A stretch of DNA of 64,000 nucleotides, from contig CM045761.1 in the NCBI GenBank assembly GCA_025200525.1, positions 140,494,223 through 140,558,222 on the forward strand. Reading direction: 5' to 3'. This stretch comes from Camellia lanceoleosa. Lineage: Eukaryota; Streptophyta; Magnoliopsida; Ericales; Theaceae. Positions 22,201 to 32,711 of the stretch are shown piece after piece. The notes under the pieces are model-generated. The model made no database searches, was not told where the DNA came from, and saw nothing but the letters and a program-made list of their open reading frames with translations. Each line of letters begins with the position of its first letter. Position 1 is the first letter of the stretch. The translations under genes and the position numbers were made by a program.

Positions 22201-23317
22201 ACCCCAGTAGAAGTTGAAGAATTTTCCATGAAAAGTTGTTCACCATTTGCAGCCTCATTGTAGGTAGTGAACATCTTCTTGCCTTCACAAATATGACGAG
22301 TTGCTCTAGTGTCAACCCACCATACCTTGGGATTTCCAACCAAATTAGCCTCAGACACCACTACAGAGAGGTTGATGTCATTCACTCCGTCAGAGATGTA
22401 ATCTAATTCTGTCAGATTGGCCTGATTAGTGGTCTTCGTACTTGTACTTCTGCGATCCTTCTTAGGGCGGCGGCAGTCAGAAGCTCGATGTCCAGTCTTG
22501 CCACAGTTATAACATTTTCCTTTGAACTTCTTGTTGCTATTGTTGTCGCCTTGTTTAGGACCATCTCTAGTAAACTTCCTCTTTTTGTTATGTGGTTTGT
22601 GAACTTGTTCAACCACATTAGCCTTAGACTTTATGGGATTTTTCCCATTCATCTTTTCAGTCTTTTGGTTATCTTCCTCAATTAATCTTACAATTAATTC
22701 ATCCATGGTCATCTCTTTGCGTTTATGTTTTAAATAATTTTTGAAATCTTTCCAAGCCGGTGGTAACTTTTCCACTAAAGTAGCGACTTGGAAAGACTCG
22801 CTAAGAGACATACCTTCTGAATGAATATCATGCAAAATTATTTGAAAATTTTGAACTTGAGAAATTACCGTTTGGGAGTCTATCATAACAAAGTCTAGAA
22901 ATTTACCGACAACAAATTTCTTCATGCTGGTATCCTTTGTCTTGTATTTCTTTTCCAAAGAATCCCACAATTCTTTTGCTGACTTCAGAGGACTGTAAAC
23001 ATTATATATAGCGTGTTGTCAAGGCCATTGAGGATGTAGTTTTTGCATAGGAAATCTGAATGTTTCCAAGCATCTACAGCGGCAACAACTTGCCGATCAC
23101 TTTCACCCTGTTTAAGTTCTGGAGCATTTTCACGGAGAAACCGGGAAAAATTTAGAGTTGTAAGATAGAGCAACATCTTCTGCTGCCATCTGTTGAACTC
23201 AGTACTGTTAAATTTTTTCTATTTTTCTCCATGATTTATTGGTACTTGAACATGGTTATGGATAGGGACCGGTGCTAGTATAACAATAGAAGTACCACTT
23301 CCAGTTGCAGTAGCCAT
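19296..23317 (-). pseudogene. Copia 1 gag-pol polyprotein, five nonsense codons
   Basis: The start is ATG at 23317 (MATATGSG). The first part holds the UBN2-type gag start up to a 1-base slip in an AT run near 23000, and a TAG interrupts just after NHGEK. From 22970 to the TAA at 19296-19298 everything is in one frame: gag, zinc knuckle CYNCGKTGHRASDC, protease, integrase ([27 protein letters not shown]), RT ([21 protein letters not shown]) and RNase H ([12 protein letters not shown]). In-frame stops lie at 22119 (TAG), 21276 (TGA), 20829 (TAA), 20403 (TGA) and 19431 (TAG). The protease motif is DTRAT where DTGAT is expected, and the integrase has QQNEIAER for QQNGIAER. This copy could only be mobilised in trans, if at all. 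Confidence 0.92.
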
Positions 23318-23659
23318 AATATCTGATTACAAAAATTAGAAAAAACCAAAACACAAATTAATTTTCTAGTTACTAAAACCAGAAAATAAATTATAACACA
23401 AAATAATTTTATTTTCCTTGTTACTAAAACTAGAAAAATAAAATACCAAAATAATTTTCTGTAACACAATTTAATATTTTGAAATTGTTAATGACACCAG
23501 TATATTACTATTAGTTGTCAAAGAAAAAGACAGTATATTACTACTATCTGTCAAACAGTATATTACTACTATTTGTTTTCCAACCAGAATATAATTTTGT
23601 GAAAACACAGAAAATTAAATACAATGAAGACAACAAAAATAAAAATTCTGTCTTAAGAT
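23318..23659 (-). other. Copia 1 5' leader with repeated motif
   Basis: The stretch between the 5' LTR and the gag start is AT-rich. 23496-23575 holds three near-repeats of CAGTATATTACTACTATCTG with TTGTCAAA, and an equivalent block lies at 37140-37230 in copia 2. Right after the LTR the minus strand reads ATCTTAAGACAGA; the common initiator-Met PBS is absent. Confidence 0.7.
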
Positions 23660-25991
23660 TGATGGAAAATCTTCACTGTATTTAAATTAATTAATTCTGT
23701 TTGGGTACTAAACGGCAAACAGAATATAAAAGAGAAATAGGAAATGAGAGTGAATGTTTGATTACAAAAATCAAACTAGAAATAAAATTAAATAAATAAA
23801 AAAAATAGATTTTATTTTGTTACAAAAATAAAATTAAAATCTTGATTTAAATAAATAATAATAAAACAATAAATAAATAAATAACTTACTTGATTAATAT
23901 CTTGAATATTACTCTGATCAAGTTCAGTGTTCGACACTGTGTTCTTAAGACAGATTCATCCTCTCCACGGTGCTTTTAGAATATGGACGTCTATCTCCCA
24001 AGATAAAATGATCAATCAACGAATAAATGCAGCACTACAATTTATTGGCACAACGAACACACAAAGTGTTTGCACTCTTTCTCACAAGGAAAATAATGTA
24101 GCAAAATGCAGAATATATTAGCAGAAGGGAAGTACGAATTTTCTGAATGAAAACATCAAATGAGGGCTGCCTATTTATAGATGCAGTAGTGGCTATTGGT
24201 TTTGAATTAAACAGGTGCAAACCTGTTTTGAACAGGTATGAAGCTTGTTCGGTTTTGAATAAATAGATTTAAATCTGTTGGGTTCAAAATTCAAACAGAT
24301 AAAAACCGTAGGGACTTGTTTGGGTGTAGAGAAAAACTGGAGCAGATTAATTCCGGAATTAATTTCAATTTTGGACAGTTGGACAGATTTTGAAAAATCT
24401 AGATATCCCCTAGATGTTGATTTGTGATTATGTATCAATTTTAAACAGTATATAACAATCCCAATCAATCAAGACAAATCGACACAATGATTTTACGTGG
24501 AAAAACCACAATTGGACACCTCCAATTGTGATAAAAAACCACGGGCAACAGCCACAAAACAATCTACTAAGAAGGTATAAAGGAATTACACAGGTATACT
24601 CTCAATTACCTAGTGAATCCACGCCCGAATTGAACCAACCTCTATGTGTCTCTTCCAACCCCATCTTCACCTCGGAATTGTCTTGACGATGAGCCATTCC
24701 AGAATCCACCAAAGCTTCATGCTCGAATTCTTCAGAATCCACCGAAGAACAACTCTATCTTTTGTGTAGAACAAACAACTAATCCTTTGATGTATACTCT
24801 TTAAACCATGAGTTGAACACTCAATCAAAACATCAAAGAAAACTAGCAAAATATCCCCAGATATAAACCTTAATATCCAAAAAGAAGATCTGAAGAAGTA
24901 AGTCAAGTTTTGGGAGAAAACCAACTACTTATAGAAATCCAACGTAATCCTAGTTTTGGAAGAAAACCAATTCCTTATAGAAATTCAGATTTTGAAGCTT
25001 GCTCGAGCGAAGCTTCTCTCGCTCGAGTGAGAACCTTAACTCATGTGATTTCTACTAGTGCCTTCGCTCGAGCCACGAAGTCTTCACTCGAGCGAGGAAT
25101 AAACTCTTTCAGGTTTTTATGCAGACGCAGTTCTTCGCTCGAGCCACCAATGCTTTGCTCGAGCGCACAATGACCTCTTTCAGGTTTTAAGCCAGACGCA
25201 GTCCTTTGCTCGAGCGAGGACTTCTTCACTCGAGCGAGCAAGGGCGGACAACCAACTTTGAATGCAATTTTGCATTTTGCTTCGGGTTGGCAATCTTGAA
25301 AGCATTAACATCACAAACTTCTTTGCAAGGCTCGATTCGGGTTGGATTTGCATCTAATAAAATCATAGCCTCACTAAAATAAAAATGCGAAAACAAATAC
25401 AACTGAAAGGAGTTTTGTCAAATGGGATTGCCGAGAATAAAAACCTAACAGATTTTATTTCAATAAAATTAAATCCAAATGTTTTTGGCCCAGAAAGATT
25501 AGTATTGGGCCGGACAAGCCCAATCCAACCTCACACCTGCGCCCAAGCCCAGGCCAGCCCGCCCGACCGACCGGACGGCGGCGGCATGCGCACATGTGGT
25601 GATTTTTGGGTCCAATGGGTCTAGCCCAATTTGCCCATAACCTCCCTCTCTACAAAACTTGGGTACCACTTAGGGCACACCCCAAGTTCCAATCTCATGC
25701 ATTATAAACCCATTCAAAACTTCCCATCAAATCAATGTGGGACAAGCCATTTTTCAAACTTTTAAGGATTTTCCACCAAAACTCCATTTTCATGGAGCAC
25801 ACTTTGGCTTTAATTTCCCATTCACTCGATAATGGTTTTGAGCAACCAAATATACCACGTGAATCACAATGAGACATAGAACGCGTTACCACTTAGACCC
25901 GTCAAGTTTGGCGTACGGGTCCCACCTAAATAATAGACCCAAGTTAGGAAAAATTCTGTTTTTTTCCAAAATTTTCAAACCATTTTTAACA
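23660..25991 (-). repeat. 5' LTR of copia 1, split by a solo LTR
   Basis: The two parts, 23660-24390 and 25456-25991, add up to about 1267 bp and align with 17421-18682. The break lies exactly at a GATTT duplication produced by the inserted solo LTR. The outer end ...TTTTTAACA abuts the AGTTG target duplication. Confidence 0.93.
24391..25450. mobile_element. Solo LTR nested in the copia 1 5' LTR, TSD GATTT
   Basis: 1060 bp beginning TGAAAAATCTAG and ending AAACCTAACA, flanked by GATTT at 24386-24390 and 25451-25455; the intact copia LTR supplies the empty site (ACAGATTTTATTTC). It contains the phrase TTTTACGTGGAAAAACCACA, frequent in plant LTRs, and a cluster of GCTCGAGC motifs at 25008-25235. 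No coding region is present, so it is the product of LTR-LTR recombination. Orientation is not certain. Confidence 0.87.
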
Positions 25992-25996
25992 AGTTG

Positions 25997-27231
25997 TAGT
26001 TTACCTCTAAATGGTTGCGATGTCGTCGCAAGAGGAGAGAGGCGAAACAGGAGGGTGAGAGAAGAGAGTCGGTGGTCGAGCGGAGCGATGACAACAAGAG
26101 GCAAGGAGAGGTGCTCGGTAGTTGGTGAGTGGCGATGTCATCGTGAGAGGAGAGGGAGAGAGAGAAGAGCGTATGAAAAAGGGAGGATTTCTCTGAAATG
26201 AAAAAGAGGGAGGATTTGGGCAGAGATGAAAGAGGAGAGAGTTTGATGAGCGTAGGTCTCTCTTTTGTAGGGAGTGAATGGGTGTGTTTTGAAATTTGAA
26301 ATTTGGAAAAGTGAGGTGTGACAGATGAGGATGGGTGATTACAAAGTTTGTGGCTTTTGGGCGGGAAGTTCTTGAGTGCGTGAGAAGGTTTTCATCTCTA
26401 CCGTCCATCTTCAAGCATAAATGAATCATGACCGTTAAAATGTCCTAGTAGGACAATTGTCTATAGGAAAAATTCAAAAACCCTCTTCCCTTACTATATA
26501 GATGTTTTTGTAATATTATAGTCAAATTTGTTTACTTCTTTCATATGCCTAATCTAAATTTATATTTTGAATATATCTAATCTAATCTAAATTTATATTT
26601 TAGATATGTCTAATCTAATCTATAGGATAAAGTTTTACTCCATATTTTTTTTTATTGTTTATGAACGTTTTAAAAATTTAACATTTCTTTTCTCATTTTA
26701 TATCCACTCAATCCACATACATTTAAAATGTTTCATATTTAAATGTAACTTTCAGTAAAATTACTGAATAATGAAAATGGCCCAATTTAAAAATTAATGC
26801 AATTTTAAAAATTTATATATTTTGTTTATTGTTTAAGTCTATCTAGATCATATACATCTAAAATAAAAAAAATTATTCAACCAATACTTGAAAACAAAAC
26901 AAAATCAATTTTGTGAAAATCCTAAACGAAATAGGTTTTAGGTTTTGGAATGAGTTTTCAAAACCAAATAGGTTTTGGGTTTTAGAATGAGATTTCAAAA
27001 AACCCTAAACCAAATAGGTTTTGGGTTTTGGATTTTGAAAATTTGATTCAAAAATTTAACCAAACGCACCCTCATTTTGTGAAAAAAGTTTTGAAAATTT
27101 AAAAGTTGTTTGGTTATGAGTTTTCAAAACTAATTTTTGAGTTTGTATAGTTTGAAAATAGTTTTTAGAAATTTGAAAATTTAAAATTTGTTTGATTATG
27201 AGTTTTCAAAACTAATTTTTGAGTCTTTTTG
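25997..27231. other. Repeat debris right of copia 1
   Basis: 25997-26430 is purine-rich on plus (GAGAGGAGAG), and its minus-strand ORF (26007-26429) looks like a simple-sequence artefact. 26470-26640 repeats TCTAATCTAAATTTATATTTT. 26930-27060 repeats AAATAGGTTTTGGGTTTT, and relatives of this occur in the A blocks and at 15000-15180, so it belongs to a dispersed element. No gene is supported. Confidence 0.55.
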
Positions 27232-29446
27232 TGTAACGCCCTCAAAATAATACATAAAACCTATCATTCTTGACATACAACAATATAAGAGAACTAAACA
27301 TCTTTCTATTTATCAGAGTAATTCTTACAAAAGTATTACATGTTGACAACAAAAGTAAATGTCCTATGGGCTTACAACTTTCCAAGCCAACACTTGGTTA
27401 CAAGAAATGAGTACTAACCCATATACATATTAAGCCCTTGGCTCGAATTTACATGTAATATATCAAAAGAAAGCAAAACAACAAAAAGTCTATCTGCCTC
27501 TAGCCTCCTAAGCTATGTCCTTGGAGGTGGCATGCTACCTGTACCTGAAAATAATGTCCCATATAGGGTGAGCCAACGCCTAGTAGAGATATGCTAAACA
27601 TAATATGAGTAGTAACTAAGACATTAACAATTGATAAATGTTTGACTCACATAAATCAATTCACAAACTATTTCCATTACATGACAACTGTGTCCATGAT
27701 TCATTTCATTTTCCATTTCTTATCCAGTTTTCAATTCGCAACTACGGCTCAGAACCTGGCCAAACAGCTTAAATGAGATAGTAACTCGTATTAAACATTT
27801 CCCACTTCACAATAGATAAGCATACTAGCTGTATCAACACATCAACAGATAAGCTCATGAGCTGTATCAACACTTCAACAGATAAGCATATGAGCTGTAT
27901 CAATACTTCAACAGATAAGCATCTGAGCTGTATCAATACATCAATAGATAAGCATATGAGCTATATCAACATAGTCCATCCCCTACCTCCTCCCAAACAA
28001 CATCCGGTTTAGAGGTCCATCCCCTATCTTCCCCTAAACCGTGGAGTACATCCCTTATTTTCTCCCACACACACAACGTATATAAACATAGGTCATATAC
28101 ATAATCAATCGATACATAAAATTAATGTATTCTTTCAACCGTCATAGTCGATGACACATCCAATTGATTAGTTTTAGTTTGCCTAATCATCATGCATTGT
28201 CTACAATAATCAAGACTACCCTCCACCGATAGCCCAAAGTAATTATTTCTAAACAGATAATAAAAGCACCAACAGATAAATTATCCACATTTTCACAAGT
28301 GAACGATTTATTAATTCGACTCCTCTATTCCAACTCATAATGAACCAATATCATTATATTCAACTCAATTTCACAAATCCATAACTTTTCCAAATTAAAT
28401 TATATCAATTAATTTATACACAATTTAGGGTTTTCTCCCCCATCTCTCAATATTAATCCAAAGGTTCAAATATCAACAACTAACAACTATATCATCATTT
28501 TGAGACCCAAAATACATATTATGAGCCAAAATCACAAAACCCTCTTTTATACATTTTGAAACCCTAACTTTCCAAAAACCCAGAACCATTTACACAAAAG
28601 CTCAAAATCTAGGTCAAAACCCATAGGTATGAGTAGGAATCCCTACCTCAAATTCGAAGCTCAAAGGAAGAAGAAGAAGACCAAACTCAAAGTGCTCCAA
28701 ACTCCAAACTTTTTGGATCAAAACGTAGTCCTCGACGATCAACACACTTTTTACAAAGGCCGAAGGAAAGGAGAACACTCTAGCTAGATCAAACCCTAGA
28801 GAGAAGGGAGATTCTAGAGAGAGGAGCTCTCAAAAATGGCTTTTTGAAAAAGTAAGAGAGAGAAAGAAAAGTGAAAAGTGATTTAAAATCACCCAGCGGA
28901 TAACTCATATACGCATGACCCGCTCGAGCGGAGAATAGAACGCTCGAGCGTCAAGCACAAAAATTTGGACCCTCTCGAGCGCAAGAAGGCCAGCTTGAGT
29001 GCCAAGAAACAAAAGCAAAACACACCTGTTCGAGCGCGAAGAACTAGTCCGCTCGAGCGTAGATTTTCATCTCCCAGAACTTTTCAGAAAAAAGAACTAC
29101 CCGCTCGAGCGCCAACAAGTCCGCTCGAGCGCGACCCGATCGAGCGTAGGAAACCCGCTCGAGCGTAGAAAACACACCTGCAGAAGTTTTGCAGGGACAC
29201 AAAATACTGGAACAGTGTAAACCCCGCTCGAGCGCAGAATGACCCGCTCGAGCGGACCATCTAAAAACTAGGCAACAAGGAAATGAAACCAAGGCTCAAC
29301 CAACCTGTAACAACCCTGCCCAACACATCCTAAAACTCAAACATAAGGAATTAAAGGATGACAACAAGATAAATACAACTACCAACTCCACGGAACCGAG
29401 TCCGGAATACAACAGAACAGTAAAGGGATAACCGGGATCGCTATAA
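27232..29446. mobile_element. LTR-like insertion, TGTAAC type, possible TSD CTTTTTG
   Basis: It starts TGTAACGCCC at 27232. CTTTTTG flanks it at 27225-27231 and 29447-29453, and the flanks resemble related uninterrupted AT-rich sequence. Inside there are no ORFs of note. Short repeats of GATAAGCATATGAGCTGTAT lie at 27820-27970, a CGCTCGAGCG cluster at 28920-29260, and a second TGTAACAACCC start at 29310, suggesting a second partial LTR. Probably a solo LTR or terminally rearranged LTR pair; the right edge is uncertain because the end lacks a clear CA. Confidence 0.5.
28918..29258. repeat. Cluster of CGCTCGAGCG palindromes
   Basis: About a dozen copies or one-base variants of the 10-bp palindrome CGCTCGAGCG, spaced irregularly over 340 bp. 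Related clusters lie at 25008-25235 (as GCTCGAGCGA) and at 39895-39985. Confidence 0.9.
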
Positions 29447-29453
29447 CTTTTTG

Positions 29454-30975
29454 GGTCTTGTGTTTTTTTATCTTGTAGTCAATTTTTTTTTTTTGCAATA
29501 TTGTAATCAAATTTGTTTACTTTTTTATTTTATTTTATTTTTATATACCTAATCTAAATATACTTTTTAGATGTGTCTAATCTATTTCACTCTGTGTTTT
29601 ATATTTTTTATTTTTTATGAAAGTTTTAAAAATTTTAACACTTTGTTTCTAGTTTATACCTGCTCAATTTATATACATTTAAAACGTTTCACATTTATGA
29701 ATTTGTTTTATAAAATCTGTCTATCTATATATATTATATAAGTAAAAAGGGTTTTAGTGAGGAGCATTGTAAGAGTTTCAATATTTTATACTAATTTTCT
29801 TAATTTTAAACAATTAACAAAAATCTCCATTAGCTACCTTCCATTGAACCATATAAAAATAAAACTCTAATTAGTCTATGATTTATTTGATAATTCCACA
29901 TTAGGAAAAGACGGAAAAAGTGAGTTGTTTCACTTATATAAAATAAATCTTATACTCCTATTTAATATTGTAGTACTGTGCATGTTTCAATTCAATATAG
30001 TTTAAATTTTAAAATAAAATTTAAAAGTTTTAATTAATTAATTTTTGTATAAGTTGATTGGTTTTTTGACCCAGCCGATTTGGCTAAATCTTTTTTGGTT
30101 TGATTGATTCATTGGTTTAATCGCAATTTTAACAGTTTTATCAAAATATATTGGTTAGATTTGTTTGATTCAAAATAAACTAAAGATTGATTTGATTAAT
30201 GATTAAACCACTAAGATTGCTTGATTAGAAATAAACTTCCCGGCCAAACAATTGTTAAATTTTATTTTATAATCTCACATTGCGAAAAGAATGAAAAAGT
30301 GAGTTGTTTCACTTATATAAAGTGAACCTTATGCTCCCATTAATATAAGTGAGTTATTTCACTTATATAAAGTAAATCTTATACTCTCATTTAATATTGT
30401 AGTGTTATGCATCAATTCAAGATAATTTAAATTTTAAAATTAAAAAAACATTTAAAAGTTTTAATTAAGTAATTTTTATATAAGTTGGCTGGTCTTTTGA
30501 CCTATTGATTAGGTTAAACTGTTTTCGGTTTGACTGATTCACCGGTTTAACCACAATTTCTCATATTAATTTTCTTAATTTTAAACAATTAAAAAAATCT
30601 TTATTGGCTAACTTCCATTTAACCATATAAAAATAAAACTCTAATTAGTCTATAATTTATTTTGTAATCCCACATCAGGAGAAGAAGAAAAAAAGTGAGT
30701 TGTTTTACTTATATAAAATAAATCTCATACTCCCATTTAATATTATAGTATTGTGCATAGTTTAGTTCAAGACAGTTTAATTTTTAAAATAAAAACTCTA
30801 ATTAGTCTATGATTTATTTTATAATCCCACACATATTTAATATTCTAGTGTTGTGCATGTTGTAGTTCAAGACAATTTAAGTTTTAAAATAAAATTTGAA
30901 AGTTTTAATTAATTAGCTTTTATGTCAGTTCGTTGGTCTTTTGACCTAACTAATTAAGCTGAATCATTTTTTATT
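29454..30975. repeat. About 385-bp diverged tandem repeat, left part
   Basis: Units can be tracked by TTTATAATCCCACAT followed by AAAGTGAGTTGTTTCACTTA, ATTGTAGTGTTGTGCAT, TTGGTCTTTTGACC and GATTCACCGGTTTAACC. They recur at about 29886, 30267, 30658 and, truncated, 30820. The array resumes at 40336 after the nested solo LTR and copia 2. The phrase with the start of a TATATAA box resembles plant LTR/TRIM promoters, but no TRIM ends were found. There is no gene. Confidence 0.75.
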
Positions 30976-31088
30976 TGACTTATAAAGCCCCTAAATTAAT
31001 TAAATTAATACATTGCTCATAACATGATTAATCCGAAAATCTTACCATACCAAACAATAACATTAATCCCAGAAGCCCTCTTTTCCAT

Positions 31089-32128
31089 TTGGAACAATCT
31101 TCTGTGTAAATAAAATAACTTGAAATAATTCAAACAAAATAAAATAAAACTTACAGAAATTATTTTGTTGAATCGAATAAATAATTCAAAGACCAAGTCG
31201 AGTGTGTGACACTCTGTCCTTAAGACAGATTCGCCCCGCTATGGTGCTTACGGTTGAGTGGCGTCTATCTCCCAGGATACAATGATCTTTAATCAATTTG
31301 TAGTAGCACTCCAAAACAAATTGTTCGGCGAACCAAACCTGTGATCTAACTCTGTGAATATTTATTCTAAAACTAGAATGAAGAAAAAATGCACAAAGGA
31401 AAATCTGGACAGCAAAAAGGCAATGTTCAGATTGATTTTCGGATATCTCTCTGTGTGTAGACTGCTGGAATAGATTCTCTATTTATAGGCAACATAGTGA
31501 CAGTTAATAGCCTGAACAGGTACAACACATAGAATGAACAGATGCACTTTTTTAATTCAAACAATTTTGACCGTTTGAACAGGAACACTAAAATTCAAAC
31601 ATTTAAAAAGTGGTCCGTTAGTGGAACTGTTTCAAACTGTTAGAACTTTATTAATTAAACTATTTAATATATATATATATATTAAAATATTTGAATATAT
31701 ATATATATATTTATTAAACTATTGAAATAGTTTAATAAATAAAGGAAGAGGTACAAACTTTAGGAAATCACTTAGGAACCCAAAATTTGAATTTAGAATT
31801 AAATTAAATTCCCACAATTACAAACTTTAGGAAACCACTTAAGAACCCAAAATTTGAATTTAGAATTAAATTAATTTCCCACAATAATTTTTTCTTGAAA
31901 AAATTCAAATGAATTTTATCTAAATAAAAATTAATGTTAGACCCGAAAATGACGTCAACTTCCCATTCACTCATAAATGGTTTCAACGAACCGTCTTCAC
32001 CGTGTGACTTGCCACGCGGCAAGGAACACTTCACCTCTTCGGATCCACCCCAAAAGACGTTTGGGGCCCACTCAATTTTGGGCTCAAAGTCAGCCCAAAA
32101 TAAGTCTATATAAACCAATTTTCCAACA
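31089..32128 (-). repeat. 3' LTR of copia 2
   Basis: It matches 37343-38385. Inside are (TA)n tracts (31668-31712) and a 67-bp direct duplication (ACAAACTTTAGGAAA at 31753 and 31820) that is also present in the other LTR, so it predates insertion. It abuts the GTGGGGGAT polypurine tract at 32129. Confidence 0.92.
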
Positions 32129-32711
32129 ATCCCCCACATGAATGGAATTTGACGGAGAGAAAATGTAACAACATGATCTAATTACAGAGAGTACATAAAT
32201 TGGAAATATTCTACAAAGGATAGGTAGCTTTTGGCTTTGAACCTTCCCTTATGAGACACTATCGGATTTACTAGCTAACCAGTGAACATGATGTCTTGAA
32301 CTGTTCAGCCGTTTGTGTAAACCAAGACAATAGAACTCACACAAGATATTCCTGCATACGCTTAGTTCTCACTATTGTGTTCATTTTGGCCCTGAACAAC
32401 CTGGTCTTTCATGAGTGCTCTAAAGACTTGTAGCCCTTCACAAATCTTATAGAATCGGCCCAGTTCACACTCACATAGGTGATTCTTATGAAGAGTATCC
32501 TGCCATACTCCACTAGATTTTACCTAGATATAAGAATCATTAAAAGTTCTACTTAACCTAAAACGCTGCAGACATCATTATTTCATCATAGAAATGGGTA
32601 GGAGTTAGACTCCCCAGTGATCCTTCTGTGTCATTCACAACTCGGTTGTCCCTTTGAACCTAGATCTTGGCATCTCCAGTCAACTAGGTTTGGTTGTCAT
32701 TGTGTTAACTC
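32129..32711 (-). other. Copia 2 polypurine tract and 3' untranslated region
   Basis: GTGGGGGAT (minus, 32129-32137) directly precedes the LTR. The rest is non-coding and conserved with the corresponding part of copia 1. Confidence 0.75.

Larger units (their letters stand above)
17421..25991 (-). mobile_element. Ty1/copia retrotransposon 1, complete, TSD AGTTG
   Basis: Two LTRs of about 1.26 kb (17421-18682 and 23660-25991, the latter split by a solo LTR) bound a minus-strand gag-pol. The element is flanked by AGTTG at 17416-17420 and 25992-25996. LTR ends read TGTTAG...CCAACA on the minus strand; the inner end of the 5' LTR has drifted to CCATCA. A purine tract lies beside the 3' LTR. Domain order PR-INT-RT-RH marks the copia superfamily. 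The polyprotein is dead through nonsense changes and one frameshift. It is the same family as copia 2 (31089-38385). Confidence 0.95.

Noticed and set aside
24381..25459. Mutator-type insertion with 9-bp target duplication ACAGATTTT
   Set aside because: The apparent 9-bp repeat contains the TG/CA ends; a solo LTR with a 5-bp GATTT duplication explains it better, and there are no long terminal inverted repeats.
26007..26429. 140-residue minus-strand ORF
   Set aside because: It is produced by a purine-rich simple-sequence region; Ser/Pro/His-rich with no recognisable motif.
26930..27060. AAACCCTAAAC, telomere-like phrase
   Set aside because: Only single occurrences within a GTTTTGGGTTTT-type relic; not a telomeric array.
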